Assembly: GCA_905221605.1 (NCBI GenBank)
Contig: CAJNDS010000161.1
Location: forward strand, 185,001 to 211,618
Reading direction: 5' to 3'
DNA length: 26,618 nt
Source: Symbiodinium natans
Lineage: Eukaryota > Sar > Dinophyceae > Suessiales > Symbiodiniaceae
Positions 8,475 to 16,000 of the stretch are shown here, in pieces. Position numbers and translations under genes: made by a program. The notes below the pieces were generated by a model. The model made no database searches and was not told where the DNA came from. It saw only the letters and a list, made by a program, of their open reading frames with translations. Each line of letters opens with the position of its first letter. Position 1 is the first letter of the stretch.

Positions 8475-8684
8475 ATGGGCGCCGGTGCCTCGAGTGCCTC
8501 ACGTGTCAGCGCGTCCGCCTTACTCGCCGAGGTTCCCGACGATGAGGCGCTGCTGAGCGTTCTTTGCCAAGATGTGAGAAGTGCCCAACGGCTGCTGCGC
8601 CAAGCGGAGCGGCTTATGTGGCTCGGCCGATTTGCGCCTGAGCCATCTGGGCCTGAGCGAGGGCGTGTGGCTGACCATCATTGA
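8475..8684 (+). CDS. Short ORF with N-myristoylation-type start; possible exon or frameshifted fragment
   Basis: An ATG in good context (GCCATGGGC) opens a 69-codon frame starting MGAGASSASR, which fits the N-myristoylation pattern (Gly2, small residue at 6). An acidic, leucine-rich helical stretch follows (about residues 17-47). The last 20 or so residues look poor. From about 8609 another plus-strand frame reads plausibly as ADLRLSHLGLSEGVWLTIIE and on to a stop near 8730. That suggests either a frameshift or an intron near 8600-8620. No family is recognised. It lies about 520 bp upstream of the FNIP-repeat gene on the same strand and could be its first exon. Function unknown; it may not be a gene. 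Confidence 0.35.
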   Translation: MGAGASSASRVSASALLAEVPDDEALLSVLCQDVRSAQRLLRQAERLMWLGRFAPEPSGPERGRVADHH

Positions 8685-9206
8685 AGCGGCCGTCCTGGCG
8701 TTCGTAGTTCACCATGAATCTGTCAGATCTTGAATAGACAGGCGCGCAGGCTGTTTCATGAGACATTGGTGTACACAAACTTCTGCGTCTCACCGACCCA
8801 CCCAAGAGTGCATCAGGTCAGATCAAGGGTGTGCTGAATTGAATACGCCCCCCCCCCCCTCGCCCTCTCTCCCCCCAAACTCCCAATGTGTCATCAAAAT
8901 CTCTACCAAGGAACCCATCCTTGCAGGCAGTCCGCCAGGGGTAGCAGGTGTAATTTCAGAAGATCTATCGAATCAAAGACCGAGGCCACTGGCAGAAGCA
9001 AGGTGTGCAGAAGAAGCAGCAGAGCGTGGAGAGACATCGCAACCATCAAAGACGGAAGCGGAGCTTGCTGAAGGCAGTACGCCCAGACGCAACAAGACAG
9101 GCCCTTGGGATATTTTATCTTTCTCCCTTTTTGGGTTTAAGAGGATCATGTCTAGGAATATTTTCAGAGGGTTTTTTACGGGCCATCCTAGGCAAGTTGA
9201 GTATCC
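8685..9206. other. Leader or intron region before the FNIP gene
   Basis: Contains a 12-C run at 8848-8859 and a pyrimidine-rich stretch to about 8880, which could act as a polypyrimidine tract. Two other frames stay open through 9283 and one carries a plausible peptide, FHISVEDATTVAWTIVEW (9228-9281), followed by a GTGGTAAG donor-like word at 9277-9284. An in-frame TGA at 9198-9200 blocks simple extension of the downstream ORF. A spliced first exon is possible but unproven. Confidence 0.35.
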
Positions 9207-11558
9207 ATGGCATGGATGGCTCAACGTTTCACATTTCCGTGGAGGATGCCACCACCGTGGCCTGGACTATTGTTGAGTGGTAAGATTGTTCGGGCTGTCG
9301 GCGAGATACGAAGGCAGCCGTTTGAGAACAGCGTCCTTCGGTTGCACCCTTCAAGCTCATCCGAGGTTCATGATCTGTCAAGAATCATTGCAGAAAAAAG
9401 TGGCGTGACGAGTTCTGGGCGAAGTATGGTGTTGACCTCCGGCTGTCACGTCCTCGACGATACCAAGCCGCTGCTACAGCAGCTGACTGGCGAAGAGGTG
9501 ACTTTCGTGGCCAGGAGGGTGTCCGCTGGAGACGCAGCAGTGAGCCTGCAGCGAGCCTTGAAAGGCGAGGCGACGGCCGTTGATGGGATTGTGTCGTTGA
9601 TGTTCTCCACGGTGTTCGACCAGAGCTTGGAAGGTGTCACCTTTTCAGGTAGCTTGCAGGCACTGACCTTCGGCGCCCGTTTCAACCAGACCTTGAAAGA
9701 TGTTCATTTGCCAAGCAGCCTGCAGACTTTGACATTTGTGGATCGATCTGACTTTAACCAAAGTCTCAGGGGCTTGTCTTTGCCAAGCAGCCTGCAGACC
9801 TTGACCTTCGGCTATATGTTCGACCAGAGCTTGGAGGGTGTCGCCTTGCCAAACAGCCTTCAGACTTTGACCTTCGGGGAGGACTTTGACCAGAGCTTGG
9901 AAAGCGTCACCTTGCCAAGCAATTTGCGGACTTTGGCCTTCGGCTACTGTTTCGACCAGAGCTTGAAACGTGTTTCCTTGCCAAGCAGCTTGGAGACTTT
10001 GACCTTCGGCCATGACTTTAACCAGAGCCTGGACGGTGTCACGTTGCCAAACAGCCTTCAGACTTTGACTTTCGGCGAGGACTTCAACCAGAGCTTGCAA
10101 GGTGTCGCCTTGCCAATCCGTTTGCATACTTTGAACTTCAGCTGCTCTTTCAACCAGAGCTTGGAAGGCGTGACCTTTCCAAGCACCCTGCAGACTTTGA
10201 CTTTCGGCCACAGTTTCGACCGGAGCTTGGCATGTGTCACTTTGCCCAGCAGCCTTCAGACGTTAACCCTCGGCCATGACTTTAACCAGAGCTTAAAAGG
10301 CGTCACCTTGCCAAACAGCCTTCAGACTTTGACCTTCGGCGAGAACTATAATCAGAGCTTGGAAGGCATCGCCTTGCCAAGCAGTTTGCAGGTTCTGACC
10401 TTCGGCAACTCGTTCAGCCAGGGCTTGGAAGGTGTCGCCTTTCCAAGCAGCCTGCAGACTTTGATTTTCGGCAACGAGTTCGACGCGACCTTGGTCCAAG
10501 TTGACACCTTGCCAAGCAGCCTTCAGAGTTTGACTTTCGGCGAGAACTTTAACCGTAGCTTGGAAGGCCTCACCTTGCCAAACAGCCTTCAGACTTTGAC
10601 CTTCGGCGAGGGCTTTAACCAGAGCTTGCAAGGTGTCGCCTTGCCAAGCAGTTTGCAGACTTTGACCTTCGGCGGCTGTTTCGACCAGAGCTTGAAAGGT
10701 GTCGCCCTGCCAAGCAGCCTGGAGACTTTGACCCTCGGCCGTGACTTTAATCAGAGCTTGGACGGTGTCACCTTGCCAAACAGCCTACGGACTTTGAATT
10801 TCGGCGAGAATTTTGACCAGAGCTTGGAAGGTGTCGCCTTGCCAAGTAGTCTGCAGGCCTTGACCTTCGGCTTCGCTTTCAAGCAAAGCCTAGAAGCTGT
10901 CTCTTTGCCAAGCAGCCTGCAGAGGTTTTCCTTGAGCGAGGAGTTTAACCAGAGCTTGGACGGTGTCACGTTGCCAAGCAGCCTTCAGAACTTGACCTTC
11001 GGCCAGGAGTTTAACCAGAGCTTGGAATGTGTCGCCTTTCCAAGCACCCTGCAGACGTTAACTTTCGGTAACTGTTTCGACCGGAGCTTGGCATGTGTCA
11101 CTTTGCCAAGCAGCCTGCAGACTTTGACCTTTGGCGTGGACTTTGACAAGAGCTTGAAAGGTGTGACTTTGCCCAGCAGCCTTCAGACTTTAACCCTCGG
11201 CTATGACTTTAACCAGAGCTTAAAAGGTGTCACCTTGCCGGACAGCCTTCAGACTTTGACCTTCGGCGAGTGCTTTAACCAGAGCTTGGAAGGTATCGCC
11301 TTGCCAAGCAGTCTGCAGACTCTGACCTTCGGCAACTCGTTCAACCAGAGCTTGGAAGGCATCGCCTTGCCAAGCAGCCTGCAGACTTTGATTTTCGGCA
11401 ACGAGTTCAACCAGAGCTTGGAAGGATTGACCTTGCCGAGCAGCCTGCAGACCTTGACCTTTGGCGACTCTTTCGACCAAAGCCTGGAAGGTGTTACTTT
11501 CCCTCCGAGCCTGCAGCACTTGTGCTTTCAGGATTTCATCATTTCTGGCAGTGTTTAG
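9207..11558 (+). CDS. Ubiquitin-like plus FNIP/leucine-rich repeat protein
   Basis: A single ORF of 783 aa. Residues about 23-105 resemble a ubiquitin-like (beta-grasp) domain, with a helix-like EVHDLSRIIAEKSGV and the closing HVLDDTKPLL then GEEVTFVARRV. From residue 137 (nt 9615) to the end run 29 repeats of 22 residues, consensus FNQSLEGVTLPSSLQTLTFG plus two variable residues. This matches the FNIP-type leucine-rich repeat known from Dictyostelium and large viruses. Repeats 2 and 14 carry one- or two-residue insertions; the last repeat is capped by HLCFQDFIISGSV. No signal peptide or membrane segment, so a cytoplasmic binding scaffold is likely; the partner is unknown. The ATG at 9207 follows an in-frame stop at 9198, but the N-terminus could lie on an upstream exon. 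No telomeric array lies between 8130 and 12112. Confidence 0.85.
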   Translation: MAWMAQRFTFPWRMPPPWPGLLLSGKIVRAVGEIRRQPFENSVLRLHPSSSSEVHDLSRIIAEKSGVTSSGRSMVLTSGCHVLDDTKPLLQQLTGEEVTFVARRVSAGDAAVSLQRALKGEATAVDGIVSLMFSTVFDQSLEGVTFSGSLQALTFGARFNQTLKDVHLPSSLQTLTFVDRSDFNQSLRGLSLPSSLQTLTFGYMFDQSLEGVALPNSLQTLTFGEDFDQSLESVTLPSNLRTLAFGYCFDQSLKRVSLPSSLETLTFGHDFNQSLDGVTLPNSLQTLTFGEDFNQSLQGVALPIRLHTLNFSCSFNQSLEGVTFPSTLQTLTFGHSFDRSLACVTLPSSLQTLTLGHDFNQSLKGVTLPNSLQTLTFGENYNQSLEGIALPSSLQVLTFGNSFSQGLEGVAFPSSLQTLIFGNEFDATLVQVDTLPSSLQSLTFGENFNRSLEGLTLPNSLQTLTFGEGFNQSLQGVALPSSLQTLTFGGCFDQSLKGVALPSSLETLTLGRDFNQSLDGVTLPNSLRTLNFGENFDQSLEGVALPSSLQALTFGFAFKQSLEAVSLPSSLQRFSLSEEFNQSLDGVTLPSSLQNLTFGQEFNQSLECVAFPSTLQTLTFGNCFDRSLACVTLPSSLQTLTFGVDFDKSLKGVTLPSSLQTLTLGYDFNQSLKGVTLPDSLQTLTFGECFNQSLEGIALPSSLQTLTFGNSFNQSLEGIALPSSLQTLIFGNEFNQSLEGLTLPSSLQTLTFGDSFDQSLEGVTFPPSLQHLCFQDFIISGSV
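9615..11555 (+). repeat. 29 tandem 66-bp FNIP repeats
   Basis: Unit of 66 bp with strong DNA identity (recurring words CAGAGCTTGGAAGG, CCTTGCCAAGCAGC and CAGACTTTGACCTTCGGC). Higher-order copies are visible: repeats 9-13 resemble 22-27 in order, with one extra unit, and 6-8 resemble 17-18. The array therefore grew by block duplication. The 66-bp period also keeps long minus-strand frames open; these are mirror artefacts. Confidence 0.92.
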
Positions 11559-12112
11559 TGTTCTTTTGTATTCAACCGTCATCACTTTTTTTCACGATGG
11601 TGGTGGGCCTTCTCACCGTCGGGATGGACTGATATCTCTGGATGATTGTTGCTTCTCAACATTTGCCACTTACCGGCCTCCAAATGGAGCGTATTCTCAC
11701 TTCAGGGGACAAGGTTATCCTATCGCAAAGCTCCAGTGCGGTGAAGGTGTTGAGTATCACCTTCTCTGACACGGCGAAGCCGTTGGTGTCATTTAAACCG
11801 CACGCGCAGCGCCAGTGCAAGGCATCCATGAACCCCCCAAAAATGGAGATGCGGCCATCAGTGTTGTGGTCTCAGGGCCGGGTGGTCGCAGGGAGCTTGT
11901 CCAGGGTAAGTGAGGTACCTTGCTGAAGGGGTTCAGGTTTGGTGCCTGTCTGCTTTTGCGGGTGTTGCTCCTGCACAGACCCGCGCCAACGTAGAATAAG
12001 TGCACTGAGTTCAGCGAAGCTCCTACGGACGTTCTTCAGACCACCGCCCCTACGACAAAACCCGCCTTCCCGACGTCCTCCCGAGCCGACGCCCCGAACC
12101 TTAAAACCTCTG
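11559..12112. other. Downstream region of the FNIP gene
   Basis: No stop-free frame with a known domain. A 94-codon plus-strand frame (11642-11926) has no recognisable features. From about 11890 the sequence matches the left copy near 844, marking the start of the second duplicated block. Confidence 0.45.
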
Positions 12113-12190
12113 AACCCTAAACCCTAAACCCTAAACCCTAAACCCTAAACCCTGAACCCTGAACCCTAAACCCTAAACCCTAAACCCTGA
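12113..12190 (-). repeat. Interstitial CCCTAAA array
   Basis: Eleven units with two CCCTGAA variants. It ends in CCCTGAGCCCGC, the same exit sequence as the array at 2769-2839. Confidence 0.95.
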
Positions 12191-12278
12191 GCCCGCAACC
12201 CCGAAGTTTGAAACTCAAAGCGTCCACTCTAAGCCGACTCACCAGCTTGAGCCAGATGCTCGAACGCTGCATCTTGGG

Positions 12279-12291
12279 CATCTTTGTTTCC
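12279..12291. repeat. Left copy of a 13-bp duplication flanking a telomeric array
   Basis: CATCTTTGTTTCC lies immediately to the left of the CCCTAAA array and recurs exactly at 12471-12483 immediately to its right. This is a target-site-duplication-like footprint. Confidence 0.85.
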
Positions 12292-12470
12292 GAAACCCTA
12301 AACCCTAAACCCTAAACCCTAAACCCTAAACCCTAAACCCGAAACCCTAAACCCTAAACCCTAAACCCTAAACTCTAAACCCTAAACCCTAAACCCTAAA
12401 CCCTAAACCCTAAACCCTAAACCCTCAACCCTCAACCCTCAACCCTAAACCCTAAACCCTAAAGCCTAAA
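12292..12470 (-). repeat. Long CCCTAAA array flanked by a 13-bp direct repeat
   Basis: About 25 units, mostly perfect, with three CCCTCAA units near 12421-12441 and a CCCGAAA near 12339. It is bracketed by exact 13-bp duplicates, which supports insertion as one event. Confidence 0.97.
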
Positions 12471-12483
12471 CATCTTTGTTTCC
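12471..12483. repeat. Right copy of the 13-bp duplication
   Basis: Exact second copy of CATCTTTGTTTCC, directly after the array. Confidence 0.85.
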
Positions 12484-12582
12484 ATTTCCTGGCCCTTCTA
12501 GGCCTCAAAACCTCTGCAACCCGACTTCCTTGAGCCGGCCGAAAGGTGCCGCAGGCTGCAGGCGGCAAGGCTCCGCTTGCCC

Positions 12583-12738
12583 AGGGTTTAGTTTAGGGTT
12601 TAGGGTTTAGGGTTTAGGGTTTAGGGTTTAGGGTTTAGGGTTTAGGGTTTAGGGTTTAGGGTTTAGGGTTTAGGGTTTAGGGTTTAGGGTTTAGGGTTTA
12701 GGGTTTAGGTTTTAGGGCTTAGGGTTTAGGGTTTAGGG
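12583..12738 (+). repeat. Long TTTAGGG array split by the retrotransposon
   Basis: About 22 units, nearly perfect except at the left edge and near 12707-12720. The retrotransposon begins at 12739. The array resumes with TAGGGTTTAGGG at 22650-22661. Confidence 0.97.
12734..12738. repeat. Target-site duplication TAGGG, left copy
   Basis: TAGGG directly precedes the 5' LTR and directly follows the 3' LTR (22650-22654). Five bp is the usual duplication size for Ty1/copia integrases. The surrounding TTTAGGG array makes the exact edges slightly ambiguous. Confidence 0.85.
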
Positions 12739-12959
12739 TGCGGAGCTGCAACTGGTATTGTAGAAAAGAGTTGGTGATGAGAGTTGAAGGGGTCAATGAA
12801 CCCGGATATTTTTGGCTCAAGAAACGTGGGCAATGCGCCCTACGGAAAAGGTGTGTTTGGTTGTGCTTTGGGTTTTGTCTTCGGTTGTTCCAGGGGAATC
12901 AAGGGCTTCTGTTGGGGCTGACTGTTTTGTTCCCTGTCCTCCTTCGGTTGCCCCCCGTA
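12739..12959 (+). repeat. 5' LTR
   Basis: 221 bp, starting TGCGG and ending CCGTA, so the ends are short imperfect inverted repeats. Identical to the 3' LTR. Contains TTTTGGCTCAAG at 12810-12821, equal to the last 12 nt of the dinoflagellate spliced leader. Promoter and polyadenylation sites could not be pinned down. Confidence 0.97.
12810..12821 (+). promoter_or_regulatory. Spliced-leader-like motif in the 5' LTR
   Basis: TTTTGGCTCAAG matches the 3' terminus of the conserved dinoflagellate spliced leader exactly. The nine bases upstream match poorly. The same motif lies at 22500-22511. It could be a reverse-transcribed leader marking the 5' end of the genomic RNA, or chance. Confidence 0.5.
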
Positions 12960-12974
12960 GGTTATGAGCCCAAC
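12960..12974 (+). promoter_or_regulatory. Primer-binding site, half-tRNA(iMet) type
   Basis: GGTTATGAGCCCAAC follows the LTR directly. It is complementary to an initiator tRNA-Met anticodon stem-loop (GGGCUCAUAACC), not to the tRNA 3' end. Drosophila copia is primed the same way, by an internally cleaved initiator tRNA. Confidence 0.8.
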
Positions 12975-13021
12975 TTAGGCTTCCTGCGGAATTGGTAAAG
13001 ATTTTTCGTTTGTTTAACGCC

Positions 13022-16000
13022 ATGGACATGATGCGGCGTCGCTCTGAGCCTGGACTGTCGCCAACGGCCAATGAAGCCGAAGGAAATCGTGGTGATGGGG
13101 GTGAAGATCGACAACAAATGGTACAAGCACTGACAGATGGTAGGGAGGTTGCAATGATACAACCAACGCCTCAGGTGGAAAACGAAGTGGTTCCGGTTCA
13201 AGCAGCAAATCCTTTCTGGAGCGAGCGGGCTCAAGAAGAAATGAGACTTAGGCAGTCAAGGCCGGCAAGTCTTCCCGCGAGCGGAGGGGATAGGAGTGGT
13301 GAAGGTACGAGGAGACCGCCTTCGCTGCAAGATCTTTTGGGTCAGGAACCTGCACCTGTTGAGAGACCATCGTCAGGCTTAATGGGACAAATGGAACGAG
13401 GTACTATTGGTGGAGTGCAAGCCGACGAAGAACTCATTCCTGATGTTAGTGGTGAAGAGCAAACTGAAGATATGGCGGTGGTGAAGCGTGCGCTGAAAGA
13501 GTTGCTTGTGCAAACAAAGGAGCTGGGGAACAGGTTGCATCGGGTGGAGGAGAAAAGCTATACCTCTGCTGCATCTGGGTCAGCTTCAAGGGCACGGAGC
13601 TCTGGAGTGGTGGACGCAAACACGGCATATCCTCTAGGAATGACTCCAGAGAAGCAGTACCTGCCAGGACAAGTTTTCTACACGGATGGTATGGGTGGTT
13701 TTTGGACTGTGTTGCCTGATGGGACATGGCTGCCTATTGAGGGCTACGACCTGCCAAAGGGTTGTGATCTTCAATCCTTGCCTGGGTCCAGGAAGGGGGA
13801 TGTTCAAGTGGAGGATGAAAAAGAAGTGCCAATGATGCATGTAGCTGAAGGGAAGAAACCCTCCAGATTGCCTCCATTGAATTACCCCACGGGAGGTCCT
13901 GCAAGTGGTGGATATGCAAGTGGACCGCCTGGTTTAACACATGTTCCGATTACTTCCGTGCCGTCAGGTGTTGATGGTTCTGCCGCACCTGTGGGGAACC
14001 AGCCCGGTTTTGTTTCAGCTCGGGAAACTGCAACTCAAGAGAACTCAGCAGGATCGGGTGGATATACAATGGTGGATGATGTTCCGTATCGGTGGAAAAT
14101 GGTTGCTGGGAAGTTGGAATTAGAAAAGGTTCCGCTCACAGCTGTTGCGCCCGGTATAGGACATGGACTACCTCAAGGGCCTGGTGGTAGGGTCAGTTTA
14201 CCTCCTGGAGCAGTGGTGCCACGTGGTATGCCAATCACTGGTGATAGTTCTGGAACCGAACGTCCGGAGGCTCTCGGGAAGCATGTGATGAGCCTTCCAA
14301 CTTTGGCAGACTACACACCAAGCAATCCGACGGCACTGGGTGATTGGATCGCAATGATCGAACCAATGTTGTCTTCACTGACAGATACAGGAAGAGTGTG
14401 GTGGCAATGCGTCTACTCAAAGGCATATCAAGCGTATGGCAAATGGTTGAGTGTTTCTCCGCTGGAAAGGTTGGGCATCAAGGCTGAGCTGGAAGGGCTC
14501 AAAGTGGTTCAAACTGTGCATGTTTTGTTGGAGCAGAGAGCGGTGTCTTTGCTGCTACAGGCGATCCCGGAGAGATTGAAGACCGAGATCGTTTCCACTC
14601 GAATGTTGGGGTCAGTGATGATATTTTACAAATTGCTGACGGTCTACCAACCAGGTGGAGCAAATGAGCGCAGCACAATGTTGAACTTCTTGGTGCAACC
14701 ATCTCCAGCAACCTCGATCTCAGAGGCCATAAAGGGAGTGCGTCAATGGGCGCAATGGCGTTCCCGATTGAGGGAGTTGAGAGCGGCTGAGCCGGACGCT
14801 ACCTTGCTTATCAAGGGATTGGATGGTTTGTCATCCGCGTTGCTGGCGAAACACCCTACGGTTCATTTCAGAGTGGCATCCTTTCGGGAGAAATTGGGGG
14901 TGGACTACTCGCCGACCTCTGAAACTGCGACAAAACTAGCTGAAATGTTACAGGCAGAGTTTGAACTGCTATTGCATAGTGCTGGTGAACAAGAGGTGAA
15001 GCAGGACTCGGACGCCAAGAAAAGGGCCAGGTTAAACAAGGCCCAAAAGGGAACTGGTGACGAGACAGAGGAGGGTGACAAAGGCAAAGGGAAAGGAAAA
15101 AGGTACAGCGGAGATGGTGAACGCCCTTTCTGTTGGATATATGGGAAGACCGATGCGGGGTGCAAGTTCGGATCCCGCTGCAAATTTCGCCATGACAAGG
15201 ACTCCCTTGAACGAGGAAGATGTTTTGAGTGTGGGGCCGTTGGCCATCTGCAGCCGCAATGTCCATATAAGGATGGTGCAAGTACCAATGTGGACTCAAA
15301 TCCTGAGAGGAGTAGATCTAAAGGGAATTCTCCCAAAGGGGGAAAGGGCGGCAAAGGTGCGAAATGGGGAAATGCCAAAAAGGCAGAGGTAGCTGAAGGG
15401 GGAGATGAGACGGCTAATGCGGGATTGGATAAAGGTTCTGCAAGTCCCTCATCGCCATCAACGGCCAATCAGGTCCTTGTTGAAGCGTTAGAGGTGCTGA
15501 AATCTATGAAGCTGTCATCAGAACAGTCGGCATCAAACGGGGATCCCAGTATTCGAATGTTATGTGGCTCTGGGCTGCTTCAGCAGGAAGGGAGAGTGGC
15601 GTTGGTGGATACAGCTGCTACGCATCTTGTGCGGACGCTTTTTCCATGGGAATGTTTACCAGACACTACTGTTACGGTGCAAAGCGCGCTTGGTGGTGTG
15701 ACAATGAGGATTACAGAGAAAGGGACGTTGATTAGGGAAGACAATGGGCCCCTGATTATCCCTCTCTGGTTGATTTTGGAGTTTGGGGCGAACCTCACTG
15801 TGATCAATGGGATGTGTCACGTGGGGGCAAAATCTTCGCTGGACCAGCTCTTGTGGTTTGAACATGGCTGTTTGGTTATGGATTACAAAACAGCTGAAAA
15901 AATGGTTTTGCATGCTGAAGGGCAGCGTGTATCTTGGTCCCATTCTCAATGGAGGAATGGAAGGGCGGACTGTGGAGTCGGTTCGTCGGATGCCACGTTG

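Larger units (their letters stand above)
11890..12582 (+). repeat. Segmental duplication, copy B (left part)
   Basis: Two stretches match copy A in order. 11890-12112 resembles 844-1075. 12240-12582 resembles about 1951-2268, best seen in CGAAAGGTGC-GCAGGC followed by CCGCTTGCC at 12540-12581 and 2226-2268. The copies differ in which telomeric arrays they carry. Confidence 0.65.

Noticed and set aside
9645-10631. Long minus-strand open frames opposite the FNIP repeats
   Set aside because: They follow the same 66-bp period as the sense repeats and stay open only because the unit has no stop on that strand. The sense frame explains the sequence.
12992-13021. Polyprotein start at the TTG at 12992
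   Set aside because: A eukaryotic mRNA is more likely to start at the ATG at 13022, which has a strong GCCATGG context.
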